From Pardosa pseudoannulata (taxonomy: Eukaryota > Arthropoda > Arachnida > Araneae > Lycosidae): DNA of 64,000 nt. The notes under the pieces were generated by a model that saw only the letters and a list, made by a program, of their open reading frames with translations, was not told the DNA's origin and searched no databases. The position numbers were made by a program, and so were the translations under genes. Shown piece after piece: positions 1 through 11,220 of this stretch (its first letter is position 1; each line of letters starts with the position of its first letter). The stretch is from assembly GCA_032207245.1 (NCBI GenBank), contig CM063507.1:97591837-97655836 (forward strand), read 5' to 3'.

Positions 1-2
1 GG

Positions 3-3000
3 AAAACTAGCGCCACTGTTGATACCGATTCGCAATCATCAATTGGCGGGGCAAAACGAAAATTTAAGCTACCTCGTTTGGAAATGAAGAAATTTGGCGG
101 TGAAATTAAGGATTGGCTGCCCTTTTGGGGACAGTTCAAAAAGATTGATGATGACAGCGATATTGATGAAGCCGACAAGTTTCAATATTTAGTACAAGCT
201 ACTATCCCGAATTCCAGGGCGAGGGAATTAGTTGAAAGTTTTCCCCCATCTGCCGGAAACTATTGCAAAGCAATTGATTGTTTGAAGTCTCGATTCGGTA
301 AAGATGATCTCTTAGTAGAATATTATGTAAGAGAATTACTAAAACTGATTTTGGCATTTAATCTTAAAGAAAACAAAATGAAGTTATCAGTTATTTATGA
401 CCGTCTTGAAACTCAGCTCAGATCGTTGGAGACTCTCGGAGTTACTACAGCAAAATACGCTGCCATGTTATTTCCACTCGTGGAATCATGTTTGAGTGAA
501 GAAATTTTAAGAGCCTGGCAGAGAAAGGATAGAGGGCTGAAAAAGAATGAAGCGGGAGTGGAAGAATCTCGATTGGAAAATTTAATGGGATTCTTAAAAA
601 ATGAAGTTGAAAATGAAGATAGGATAGCTCTAGCTATGCAAGGGTTCTCTTTGAAAGAGAGTGCCAAGAATATTAAAATGAAAAGAGACGTGCCAACGGC
701 TGCAGGACTTTTTACAGGAAACCGAAACTCTGTGTTGAAGTGTGTTTTCTGTGATAAAGAGAATCATGAATCGAAAGAATGCCATTTTGCTCGAAGTTTA
801 GATTATAGTGAAAAAATGAAACGATTGAAGAAACGAGGTTGCTGTTTCAGATGTCTTAGTAGCGGCCACGTGTCCAAGCTATGCAGGGTCCGAATGAATT
901 GTGATAACTGTGACCAACGACATCATGCTGTGATGTGCCCTAATAAGACGACTGTTGGATCTCCCAATTCTAAAGAATCAATTGATGAGAAGAAGGTTGA
1001 ACAGTTCAACACATTGGCCAACCCCACATGTTCTCCAAGCGTTTTTCTACAAACCCTGGTTGTGATTCTTCGAGGAGAGGGTGAAGACTTTGCAGTTCGG
1101 GCTCTCATAGACACTGGAAGTCAACAGTCATACATCACGAAAGAGGCTGCTGAGAAAATGAAGTATCCTGCTTTGAAAGAAAGAACCCTTACTCACACTT
1201 TGTTCGGGGGAATTGAAAATAATCAGAAACATACAGAATACAAGATTTTTGTAAGTAATTTTGAAAAAAATTACCATTGCACTTTCAAAGCACTTGATCA
1301 AGAAAGAATTTGTGCAGAAATTTTACAGACAACAACAGGATTCTGGTCAAAGGAATTAGCAGACAGTGGAATTTACCTAACAGACCAAGAATGCTTTTCA
1401 TCTTGTTCTTCATCCACGATACATTTGCTTATAGGGGCTGACGTAGCAGGAAAATTGATGACTGGAAATATGCTCAATTTAACTTGTGGATTAACGGCGA
1501 TAGAGACTCTACTTGGCTGGACACTGTTAGGAAAATCACCAAGCAGTTCAGACTCGATCAGCATGACCGTAACAAATTTGCTTATAAAAGAATGCAGCAT
1601 AAATGACTTATGGAAATTGGAAGTCATTGGGATTACTGATACTGGTGAGTCTAAAGAGAAAAATGAAATACACCAAGATATGGTAGAATATTTTCGGAGC
1701 AATCTGACGATCAATGAGGAAGGAAGGTATGAGGTCGCTTTACCTTGGGTGTTAGAACCATCCCGACTTCCTGATAACCGACAAATGGCTGAGAAACGAC
1801 TTGATTCCGTTTATAAAAAACTGGTAGACTCTCAGAAGGTTGAAATATATACAGATGTCTTTGAAAATTGGATTGCTGATGGTATAATTGAAGAGGTCGA
1901 AGATAAAGGGGAATTGGATGTACACTATCTTCCTCACAGACCTGTGATTAAGGAGAATAGCATTACCACTAAGGTGAGGCCTGTTTTTGATGCATCCGCA
2001 CACATAAAAGGGACACCATCACTAAATGCCTGTTTGGAAACTGGTCCTAACTTAATTGAGCTTGTTCCTTCTTTGCTGAATCGTTTTCGAAAATTTCCCA
2101 TTGGAGTAACATCGGACATTGAAAAGGCTTTTCTTCAGATTGGAATCAGAGAGAAGGACAGGGATTATCTGAGGTTCTTGTGGAAAACTAGAGACAAGGA
2201 AATAAAGATCTACAGACATCGGAGAGTGGTGTTTGGTGTCACCTGTAGTCCATTCCTGCTGGCGGCGACATTGAACTACCATCTAGAAAAGGCCTCTGAA
2301 GATATCTCGGATACTGCTGAAATCTTAAACAACTCGTTCTATGTTGATAATTGTGTCTGCAGTTTGAAGAACGCAGATGAAGCAAATAAATTTATTCACG
2401 AATCCCAAACATTGATGTCTTCAGCGAAATTCAACCTCCGAGGTTGGCAATCGAATGCTGTACTTAAAAACATCGGCCAGTCTGACAACTATCAAACCGT
2501 ACCTTTATTGGGCCTAAACTGGAACTTAAAAGAAGATACTTTGTCTTGCAATATTAATTGTCCGAATGAAGAACAACTGGTTCTTACTAAAAGAGGACTG
2601 CTTTCTTTGGCGCAGAGTATATTTGATCCATTGGGTATATCTTCTCCAGTGACAATTATTCCAAAGTTCATGCTACAAGAATCTTGGACTCTTGGTCTTA
2701 AATGGGATGATGCCCTTCCTGAAGATCTATCCAATCGATTTTTGAAGTGGCTGAAGGGTATAAGGGATCTTTCAGAAATCAAAGTGCCTCGGTGGATGAA
2801 ACTGGGCAATGACGAAGATGGAAGAAAAAGAGAAATAATTTGGAAATTTATACCACCATCAGCTCCATGGTGGGGGGGATGGTGGGAGCGCCTAATTGCC
2901 CTAGTTAAAGATCTTTTGAAGAAAGTTTTAGGCCGAGCATGCCTGAGTTACGAAGAATTGAATACAATACTCTGTGACTGCGAAGACATCGTAAATTCGA

Positions 3001-3599
3001 GACCCATTACCTACATTTCGGAACACGATAATTTGGAACCCTTAACCCCATCTTTATTTCTCAGAGAACGTAGAGTAAATGGAATTCCAGACCTTGACCA
3101 CTTGGATCTATCTTCCTTGAATCTTCACAAACGGCAAATATACAGGTGTAAACTGCAAAAAGATCTCAAAACTCGATTCAGATTGGAATATTTGGGACAG
3201 TTGAGGCAGCAAACCAAGAAAATTAGAAATACTCATGAATTTAATGTGGGAGAAGTAGTGATTGTCGAGGTACCCAACCAAAAGCGTCTAAATTGGCCAC
3301 TAGGAAAAATAACAGAAATAATCCCTGGTAAAGACGGTTTTGTTCGTCTTGTGAAAGTGAAAACTAAGAACGGTGAGTTCCTGAGACCTATACAACGTCT
3401 GTACGCCCTTGAGGTACAGACACCCGCAGCTAAGAATCTACAAAAGAAAATAGATTCTGCAGCTCAAGATGTAAAAGAAGAAACAGGACTTCAACCTATT
3501 GAACATTGTGAGGAGTTGTTGGAGTCTGCACCAGAACTAAATACGAAGAAAACCCAGCTAGGTCGTGAGGTCCGAGTTCCCGTACGACTGGATCTGTGA
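3..3599 (+). CDS. BEL/Pao retrotransposon gag-pol, 5' partial, internally deleted
   Basis: The reading frame is open from the window edge, so the gag start lies outside the window. The first in-frame ATG at 84 is inside gag. Visible in order are a gag capsid-like region, three Cys-His zinc knuckles near residues 220-290 (C-x2-C-x4-H-x4-C types), an aspartic protease motif (LIDTGSQQSYI near residue 344), and a reverse transcriptase with VRPVFDAS, TSDIEKAFLQI and the active site FYVDNCV. After the RT thumb (FDPLGISSPVT) the frame jumps from IKVPRWMK almost directly to PSAPWWGGWWERLI, which belongs to the end of the integrase. RNase H, the integrase zinc finger and most of the catalytic core are therefore missing, yet the frame stays open to 3599. 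BEL polyproteins are usually several hundred residues longer. The copy cannot integrate alone but could be copied in trans. Family assignment is firm; the deletion is inferred from missing domains. Confidence 0.93.
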   Translation, partial: KTSATVDTDSQSSIGGAKRKFKLPRLEMKKFGGEIKDWLPFWGQFKKIDDDSDIDEADKFQYLVQATIPNSRARELVESFPPSAGNYCKAIDCLKSRFGKDDLLVEYYVRELLKLILAFNLKENKMKLSVIYDRLETQLRSLETLGVTTAKYAAMLFPLVESCLSEEILRAWQRKDRGLKKNEAGVEESRLENLMGFLKNEVENEDRIALAMQGFSLKESAKNIKMKRDVPTAAGLFTGNRNSVLKCVFCDKENHESKECHFARSLDYSEKMKRLKKRGCCFRCLSSGHVSKLCRVRMNCDNCDQRHHAVMCPNKTTVGSPNSKESIDEKKVEQFNTLANPTCSPSVFLQTLVVILRGEGEDFAVRALIDTGSQQSYITKEAAEKMKYPALKERTLTHTLFGGIENNQKHTEYKIFVSNFEKNYHCTFKALDQERICAEILQTTTGFWSKELADSGIYLTDQECFSSCSSSTIHLLIGADVAGKLMTGNMLNLTCGLTAIETLLGWTLLGKSPSSSDSISMTVTNLLIKECSINDLWKLEVIGITDTGESKEKNEIHQDMVEYFRSNLTINEEGRYEVALPWVLEPSRLPDNRQMAEKRLDSVYKKLVDSQKVEIYTDVFENWIADGIIEEVEDKGELDVHYLPHRPVIKENSITTKVRPVFDASAHIKGTPSLNACLETGPNLIELVPSLLNRFRKFPIGVTSDIEKAFLQIGIREKDRDYLRFLWKTRDKEIKIYRHRRVVFGVTCSPFLLAATLNYHLEKASEDISDTAEILNNSFYVDNCVCSLKNADEANKFIHESQTLMSSAKFNLRGWQSNAVLKNIGQSDNYQTVPLLGLNWNLKEDTLSCNINCPNEEQLVLTKRGLLSLAQSIFDPLGISSPVTIIPKFMLQESWTLGLKWDDALPEDLSNRFLKWLKGIRDLSEIKVPRWMKLGNDEDGRKREIIWKFIPPSAPWWGGWWERLIALVKDLLKKVLGRACLSYEELNTILCDCEDIVNSRPITYISEHDNLEPLTPSLFLRERRVNGIPDLDHLDLSSLNLHKRQIYRCKLQKDLKTRFRLEYLGQLRQQTKKIRNTHEFNVGEVVIVEVPNQKRLNWPLGKITEIIPGKDGFVRLVKVKTKNGEFLRPIQRLYALEVQTPAAKNLQKKIDSAAQDVKEETGLQPIEHCEELLESAPELNTKKTQLGREVRVPVRLDL

Positions 3600-3653
3600 A
3601 TGACAGGACAGAATTTTGAGTTTTTCTACGAGAGCAAACTCAAAAGATGGGAG

Positions 3654-3863
3654 TGTCGCGTGAATTCTATCGTCTGCTTTTGAGCAACTGGGTGATCATT
3701 CAACTCGTAGAGTGTGTGGCGCGTTCTGAAGAAAAACAAACATTGAACTCTCGGAAGTTTTAAGAGATGCAGTATTGTCTGTTTTAATGTGCGTTGTAAC
3801 TTGTCTTTGGTGTTGTGAAAATAAATGTTATCGTCTTTTCAAGGCTAGTAGCATTCAATCACA
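3654..3863 (+). repeat. Probable 3' LTR of the BEL/Pao element
   Basis: Directly after the gag-pol stop there is a short spacer with a purine-rich stretch (CAAAAGATGGGAG), then TGTCGCG, a usual kind of BEL LTR start. An AATAAA polyadenylation signal lies at 3820-3825, and a CA end is placed at 3863. The 5' LTR is outside the window, so the exact right border is a guess. Confidence 0.6.
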
Positions 3864-4417
3864 GTAAAAGAATCTGAAATAATCAAACGATTTAAATAAA
3901 ACAAACTATAATCATTTTTGTATTTTGAAGCTAAGGGGGTAGTTTTTAAATCAGTAACAGATTTCAATTTCTGTGATATACATAAATAAATCATGAAATT
4001 AGAAAAATAAACAATGTGAAAAAAATTTTCTTTGTAATAAAGATTTTAAACACAAAAGTCCTTTTACACCATTTAATTTGGCAATGCATTATTTTATAAA
4101 TATGGAAAAATATATTGTAAAAATGAACTCAAACTCAGTATTAAATATATCTTACACACTAGATTCACAAATAATTTGTTTAGAATGGAACTCAAATGAA
4201 ACTTTAATTGAATAATTAAATTGAAATGCAGTTTTTGCTGTTAAAATTTGGTTTTCCCGTGAATGCTTTAAATGTAACATACTTTACATATAAAGGTACA
4301 TATTTCATATTGATAAAGGTTTTTTTTAATGCAACTTTGGTTATATGTAAAATATTAATTTTAGTGATTTATTACAATTAATTACATGATAAAGTTAACC
4401 CATTTCAAGACATTTCT
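3864..4417. other. AT-rich intergenic DNA, nothing recognised
   Basis: Low-complexity A/T-rich sequence between the BEL LTR and a tandem duplication. I see no ORF of note, RNA gene or repeat boundary. Confidence 0.6.
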
Positions 4418-4628
4418 TGTGTGTTGTAGAATTTAAAGGAGCACAAACTGACAGTTTAATCATTTCTTAATTATACTTCTTGCATATTATTTTAGTCTAT
4501 TTTGTTTTTTAACAATAAATTTTTCATGTGTTTTAGAATTCAAGGGGCACAAACAGATAGTTTGAATAATTCTTATATATCTATCTTGCCTATTATTTTA
4601 GCCAATTTTGTTTTTAACAATTTTTCAT
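4418..4628. repeat. Degenerate tandem dimer, unit about 106 bp
   Basis: Two adjacent related copies are visible at 4418-4523 and 4524-4628. Both contain TGTTTTAGAATT-like starts, GGxGCACAAAC, CTATTATTTTAG and a TTTTGTTTTTAACAA end. The copies differ by many substitutions, so the duplication is old. Confidence 0.75.
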
Positions 4629-5379
4629 AATTTTTTTTTATTTATGAAATTTGTACATGCTTCAACTGAAAAAACCTTCAACTTTTCAAATTTGGTTAAG
4701 TATTCTTACACATATGGATACTTTACCAATCTTATAGATTTGGATATACATTATTTAAAATTTAGAACACTACTTTTTTTTATTAAATAACATATCATAA
4801 TACAGCTTGAAATAAACACTTTTTCTTTAAATTCAACTAGATAAATACTTTAAATTCTTACTTACAACTTAACTTTAATATGGCCTATGTTTATTTATTT
4901 ATTTTGTAATACATTTAAACTATTGTTAATTAGAAAGTTAAATAAATTTTTTCACAGAGAGGAAAGATAATTATTTAAGAAAAAAAAAATAAACTTATTT
5001 AATGAGCTACTTAAACTTTCTATTTAAATATTGAATTCCAATTATTGACCACAACCCAATGATAAAAGGAATCAGTGCATGTTATGCGATGATCTTTATT
5101 TATTTTGTATAATAGGGATACATTTTATGGAAAGCACCTCTATATGCTTAATAAAATTTCATACTGTATATAATAATGCTCCATAAAACTAAACATGGGT
5201 AAAAATTTCCGTGAGAGAATCTCTTCGATTTAAACTCTTGAGATTTGGATGCCACTTTTACCAATACCGTATGCATGCAAAGAAAAATGCGAGTTATTTA
5301 TTTGTTTATATTTACAAACATTGCTGTTGCCGAAACTGAAAATCAGAATTATAATTCTAAATTTCTGATTGGTTTAAAT
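4629..5379. other. AT-rich intergenic DNA, nothing recognised
   Basis: AT-rich sequence with short ORFs that look random (for example 4608-4790 and 5245-5508). No domain, RNA gene or clear repeat was seen. Confidence 0.5.
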
Positions 5380-5665
5380 GGTGCAAAGCAGATCCCATTA
5401 AATTCCGCCTCTAAAATAAGCCCAGCCCAAAGGCGGGATTTATTTCTCAAACTCGATAGTAAACTAGTTCCCGCACCTTCGTTTCCGTGCTCCCAGAGTA
5501 CGGTTTGAGCTTAGTTGCGGCAACTAGGTTTCGTTACGCCAAGTTTCCGCGACTACGTCATACCGCACTTGCGGTACGAACCGCAACTCCCAGAGTAAGG
5601 CCCTTAGAAAATATTTCGCCTCTCAGCGGTAGGGATTTTCGTTGGGGAAACAGGATAACTGATCG
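5380..5665. other. Isolated GC- and CpG-richer island
   Basis: This stretch is clearly less AT-rich than its surroundings and carries many CpG dinucleotides. A motif CTCCCAGAGTA occurs twice (about 5490 and 5587), and short palindromes such as GTTGCGGCAAC and GCGGTACGAACCGC are present. It could be a transposon fragment or a promoter of zinc-finger gene 1, which lies downstream on the same strand. Small ORFs across it have no recognisable domain. Confidence 0.4.
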
Positions 5666-6280
5666 GACAGTGCATCCATCAGAAATATTCCATCCATTTC
5701 TTTCGACTATTGTGCTCATATACTAAAGATATTCGGAAGATATAAACTATTAGAGGATTGTCTCAATTGAGATCTTTAAGAAATACATGAATTTTTTTTA
5801 ATCCACGTTTCCCGGTAAATATCATAGTAAGTATGGAAAAGTAAAAATCCTTCTGTCAAGATACAAATTATTATTAAGAGTTAAAAAAATACAGAAATCG
5901 AGACAATAAATTGAGGTGTTTAGGAAATATGTGAGTTTGTTTTATTGAAATCCACGCTTCGTGAAAGAAAAATTATGGCTGAGTATGGAAAAGGAAAAAT
6001 TATATTCGTTCATTCAAGCTTTCATTAAAGTTATTTATTAAATGCAAACTGTTATGGAATTTTAAAAAAATCAAAATGTCACAAAAAATTATCCTTTTAA
6101 GAAATATTATTCAAGAAATTATTAAACATTATTATTATATCAATATTAAATATTAATATTTAAATATCAAATACACAGACATTATTATTATAATTATTAG
6201 CTTCAAAACTATTAGTTTTATCGCATGTCTATTATATAGAGAGAGTTTTAATTTATTTTATTTTAGGATTAATATAAGAT

Positions 6281-6319
<39 letters not shown>

Positions 6320-6712
6320 ATTTAAATGCAGATTCATCTTAAATATTGAATTATGAATTTCTTATAGATATGATCTTTACAGATAAAACTTGTAAAAGTA
6401 GTTGTTTTTATCTACAACAGTTATAGTGGTAGAGGGGTATTTTTTAATTACAAAATTACATACTAGTTACATAATGGTAAATAAATTTTTCCATTTCTAT
6501 GTTATTCCACAATTTTAAAATCTATCTGATATTAAGATTTAATTGATTAAATATATATCGTACAAGTGCCCTTTATTAACACTATTTTGAACTTATTACA
6601 AAAATGTAGGATAATTTATAAGCCAATGCCATAATATTTGGACCTAGAATCCATAATTTTGTCTACATATGTATATTTTTTTCAACTTTTAAATGCAGTA
6701 AAGCGTTTTTTA

Positions 6713-6750
<38 letters not shown>

Positions 6751-6775
6751 GAAAAATTATTAATATAAAATTGTT
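5666..6775. other. AT-rich DNA with (TA)n and a poly-T run
   Basis: A pure (TA)n tract lies at about 6285-6316 and a poly-T run of more than 20 bases at about 6717-6744. No coding signal was recognised. The poly-T run sits just left of the point where homology to the 37.4 kb region begins, which could mark an insertion or duplication edge. Confidence 0.55.
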
Positions 6776-8785
6776 TCTGGAAAGCCATTGTACCATTTCA
6801 TTAAAATTTTTCATGGTAGATGAAGACTTTTTCTTATGGTTCATTTGACATTCAATAAGTTTAAAAGGTTTTAATTCATACAAATTTCCTTCTTTGTAGA
6901 AGACTAAAATCTTAAAATATTCACAAGCTAGTATTGTGTTACACATACTTATACATATAACATTTTTTCTTAGGAATATCAGGAGATTTCAAAAATTGTT
7001 TGAAGACATTTGACATTTTAGTGAAAGAAAAGAACTATTGAATTATCCAAAGGAGTCATTCAGATTCACTAGGGTGGCTTTAAGAGACAGGAATAATTGG
7101 GTGTCTATAATGATTCTCATGATTTATATGAATTGTTATAAACAAAAGTTGTAGACAATTTTCATGTCCTATACAGGAATGAAATTAATGTTTTATGTTT
7201 TTTGAAAAACTTTCTTTAATGTGCCTGTACAGTAAAGTTGGTGAGGTTCTTCCCTTAAAGATCTGAGCTAGTGGGTTTGATTCTACTGGTTCCATATATG
7301 TTCATAGTCATCCAGAATTGGCTTTAAACAGTAGATCCTTTTCCTGTAAACAGTAAAGCATACTGCTGCAACCAGACAAAAACAAGTAAATAAATTTATA
7401 TCTGAATAAGCCGTTGCAAATCGCAATTTTCTGTCTCCCAGAGATCCTGTGAAGACTCTTTGAAAAGATCAAAATTTTCAATATCCGAAAACTGTATGAA
7501 CATTGTATTACTTAGTATCAGTTATACACTTCTTAATTCCAAATAAATGAAATCCAAACTTTTTCCATATCTTTAATTTCAGGATCATAAAGGATCAAGA
7601 TTGGTATTTCTAATGTCAGGAATATTTTGTATTCACATGATATTTAATACATATTCAGGATGGTGCTTCAATTAGTTTTTCCTTTCATCCAGATAACTTA
7701 TAATATGTTGAGTTAAGAATTGGGTTCCCCCTGCCAAGTGGCAATAAAGCACCAAGTATGGTAACCCAGATGGCTTTCTCCTCTCCTCGCCGTGTTTTTT
7801 TTTTTAGGTTATGTTCATTTCAGAGCCTGCTCTTATGTAACTCTTTTGTTACGTTTTAATGCACCTAATTTCTATTGGTTCTGTGTTTAAATGCGCCTAA
7901 TTTTTATTGGTTCTGTGGTTAACGGTACTTGTAACGAAACATTCAAACTGGTTAGACTCATTTTCGCCTGAGGATATTGTTTGATGCACTTCTGTATTGT
8001 TTTTATGTGTGTGAATGAGGGGCTTATAAGTAATAAATATGAATGTTCGGTGTGTAAGAATGATATGCATCTGGTCGAACGTACAGATTGACCCAATGGA
8101 AGTACACACAACAACTAAAGTAGGTGCTTGTTGACAGATAAAAAAATTATTTATTTATCAAAATCATAATTTATCAAGAAGCAGACCTATTGAAATATGG
8201 AGTAATGTAAAGATTTCTAGGAAAGCCCAGGCCCACAACGTGCTCACATGTCAATGTTGATGATGATGATGCAATATCTTATTACAACTTTTATATAATT
8301 TCACAGTATATTATATTTACTATAATGTGTTCTTGTCTTAGTATATGTATGTTATTAAGTAGGAAAGCTAAATGAAATGTTCTCCACATTTTGAATTATA
8401 TCAGTTTTGACTACATCCCATTTTAGAACTTACGATGAAATTGATTCTAGAGTCTACTTATAATTTGCATTATTTCAAAATAATAGTAAAAAATAAAAGT
8501 TTGCAGTTGTATGAAAATTAACTTAAATGTGCTGATTTCTATTGAAAAAGTTGGTTAGAACTTTTTTAAAATTATATTTTAGTTTTAGTCTGTAAAGTCA
8601 GCATTTTGAAACCTCTGACTGCCTTTCATCTATCATAAAATAATAATAAAACAGCATTATATCTCATCTTCAAAACAGTTACTTACCATTAAAGTTACAA
8701 TAATTATCTAGCATTTTAAAACTTATTCTTTCCAGCCACATTTGTAGAAACTAAGCAGTAAAGTTTTTTTTTTTTTCTTTTACAG
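6776..8785 (+). repeat. Duplicated upstream or intronic region of zinc-finger gene 1
   Basis: This region aligns by eye with sequence upstream of zinc-finger gene 2. Shared stretches include GCCATTGTACCATTT (about 6784 and 37455), GACTCTTTGAAAAGATC (about 7453 and 38175) and CCATTTTAGAACTTA (about 8419 and 42823). The part from about 8200 is also found inverted at 61.7-62.3 kb. It ends at a pyrimidine tract plus CAG at 8785, which looks like a 3' splice site, so much of it is probably intron. Confidence 0.7.
7215..7395 (+). repeat. Decayed tRNA-derived SINE copy
   Basis: It has the B-box-like GGGTTTGATTCTAC, then TGTTCATAGTC, then GAATTGGCTTTAAACAGTAG. This matches the layout of the better SINE copies at 36782 and 39882. 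The same decayed copy is present at 37905-38100 within the duplicated segment, so it predates that duplication. Confidence 0.6.
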
Positions 8786-8786
8786 G
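8769..8786 (+). promoter_or_regulatory. Candidate 3' splice site upstream of zinc-finger gene 1
   Basis: A long T tract followed by TCTTTTACAG|GTTACATTC. The same junction is conserved at 43290 (gene 2) and, inverted, at 61698 (gene 3). Conservation of the tract plus AG in three diverged copies supports a real intron end, with the exon starting at 8786 as 5' leader. Confidence 0.6.
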
Positions 8787-9145
8787 TTACATTCATTTTA
8801 GACTGTTTCTCTGCAATTAGTACTGGAAGGTGCAACTGAATACTGAATTTATTTCTGTGTGCAAAGGACTTGTACTTCTTGAAGAAATATTTACATTAGT
8901 AAAAAAAATTATTGAGAAATAGATAGAATTCTTGATATATGTTTTAAAAACATTTTTTTTTATATGGCGGCTGTATTATAATCTGTTAAACTGTTGTAAA
9001 AATAAAAACTGTTATAAAAATAAAAAATGTAACATAATGACTCAATTAATATTTAGAGGCTTATGCATTGTTTAGGTGTAATTTATAGGAAAAAACCTTC
9101 ATAATAAATACGAAACACTTATTGAAAATCTTATTTGTTGTTGAT

Positions 9146-10927
9146 ATGGATAACAGTGATTTAAACCATTTTATTTTATTAGATTCAAAGGAAAGTCCTT
9201 CTGCACGTAATATTTGTCACAAATCATTTTCTTCAAAATATCAGTTAGATATGCATTTGTGTTCAAATGTTCCAAAAAAAAAAAACGTTTGTTTGTGATG
9301 TATGTAAAAAAGGGTTTTCTGGGAGTTCTCAATTAATAAAACATGTTCGCTCCCATGCTGGTGACAAACTATTTTCTTGTGATGTGTGTAAAACAGAATT
9401 TTCTCTTCATTCACATTTGAAAAAACACCTTTGTTCCCATACTGGTGAGAAACCATTCTCTAGTGATATATGTAATAAAGCATTTACTGTGAATTCGAAT
9501 TTTGAGAAAGATCATTCTCAGTCATGTGAGAAACCATATTCTTGTGCTGTATGTAAGAAAGCATTTTCTGAGAAATCTACTTTGATGAGACACCTTCGTT
9601 CCCATACTGGTGAGAAACCATTTTCTAGTGATATATGTAATAAAGCATTTACTGAGAATTTGAATTTTGAGAAAGATCTTCATTCTCAGTCAGGTTGGAA
9701 ACCATATTCTTGTGATGTATGTAAGAAAGCATTTTCTGTGAAATCTGCCTTGATGATACACTTTCGTTCCCATACTGGTGAGAAACCATTTTCTTGTGAT
9801 GTGTGTAAGAAATCATTTTCTGTGAGTTCTAGCTTGATAAAACACCGTCGCTCCCATACTGGTGAGAAACCATTTTCTTGTGTTGTATGTAACAAAGCAT
9901 TTTCTGACAAATCTAAGTTGATGACACACCTTCTTTCCCATACTGGTGAGAAACCATATTCTTGTAATGTATGTAAGAAAGCATATCCTCTGAAATCTAC
10001 CTTGATGAAACACGTTCGTTCTCATACTGGTGAAAAGCCATATTCTTGTGATGTATGTAAGAAAGCATTTTCTGAAATCTTCCTTGATGATACACCTTTC
10101 GTTCCCATACTGGTGAGAAACCATATTCTTGTGATGTATGTAAGAAAGCATTTTCTGAGAAATCTCACTTGATGACACATATTCGTTCTCATACTGGTGA
10201 GAAACCATTTTCTTGTGATGTGTGTAAGAAATCATTTTCTGTGAGTTCTATCTTGATAAAACACCGTCGCTCCCATACTGGTGAGAAACCATTTTCTTGT
10301 GTTGTATGTAACAAAGCATTTTCTGATAATGTCAAGTTAAAAAAACATCTTCGTTCCCATACTGGTGAGAAACCATTTTCTTGCTATATATGTAAGAAAG
10401 CATTTTCTTTTAAATCTTGCTTGATGAGACACATTTGTTCCCATACTGGTGAGAAACCATTTTCTTGTAATGTATGTAAGAAAGCATTTTCTAAGAATTC
10501 AGACTTGAAAGCACATCTTCGTTCCCATACTGGTGAGAAACCATTTTCTTGCTATATATGTAAGAAAGCATTTTTTCAGAAATCGAACTTGATTGTACAC
10601 CTTCGTTGCCATAATGGGGAGAAGCCATTTTCTTGCAGTGTATGTAAGAAAGCATTTTCTGAGAAATCTACCTTGATGAGACACCTTCGTTCCCATACTG
10701 GTGAGAAACCATTTTCTTGTGATGTATGTAAAAAAGAATTTTCTCAGAATTCACACTTGAAAGCACACCTTTGTTCCAATACTGGTGAGAAACCATTTTC
10801 TAGTGATATATATAATAAAGCATTTACTGAGAATTCTAATTTTGAGAAAGATCCTCTTTCTCAGTCTGGTGAGAAACCAATTTCTTGCAGTGTATTTAAC
10901 AAAGCCTCTTCTAAAAATACTTCTTGA
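9146..10927 (+). pseudogene. C2H2 zinc-finger gene 1 (about 20 fingers, frameshifted)
   Basis: Tandem C2H2 fingers joined by TGEKP linkers mark a nuclear DNA- or RNA-binding protein of the poly-zinc-finger class; its target is unknown. The start is set at ATG 9146 (MDNSDLNHFILLDSKE) because the same leader begins gene 2. A run of 12 A at about 9272-9283 throws this start out of frame with the array, and two small indels at about 10072-10104 break the frame again. About 20 finger units can be counted. Units near 9450, 9625 and 10795 have lost zinc ligands (FSSDIC or FSSDIY in place of FSCDVC, and FEKD in place of the His pair). Two-finger blocks at 9781-9910 and 10199-10330 are nearly identical in DNA. 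The frameshifts may be true decay or homopolymer sequencing errors, so the array could still be functional. Confidence 0.85.
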
Positions 10928-11220
10928 AATGTTCATATTTGTTTCTATAATGGTCACAAACTGTTTTTTTTTGTGATGTTGTTAGAAAGCATCTTTATCT
11001 CATATTGGCGAGAAAACTATTTTCTTGTGATGTATATAAGAAGGCATTTTTCCAGAGCTCTGTATTAAAATACATTTTCTTTCCCATACTGGTTTACAAA
11101 CTGTTTTCTTTTAATATATGTCATAAAGTATTTTCTTACAGTTACAACTGGAAAAAACATCTTCATACCCAACCTAGGAAGAAACAATTTTCTTTTGTGT
11201 ATGGAATAAACATTTGCTAA
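10928..11220 (+). pseudogene. Decayed zinc-finger units downstream of gene 1
   Basis: After the TGA at 10925-10927 the sequence still carries finger remnants such as FSCDVYKKAF and FSFNICHKVF, in shifted frames and without intact linkers. This is the worn-out 3' end of the array. It is followed by sequence homologous to the 3' flank of gene 2 (AAAATACACAAG at about 11221 and 45485). Confidence 0.7.

Noticed and set aside
2335..2360. YVDN in place of YVDD in the BEL reverse transcriptase as a lethal mutation
   Set aside because: BEL/Pao elements of arthropods often carry YVDN at this site, so it is probably normal for the family.
9813..10235. Minus-strand ORF opposite zinc-finger gene 1 (also at 43851-44258 and 61071-61435)
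   Set aside because: These are antisense shadows of the repeated finger units, open because the repeat length is a multiple of three.
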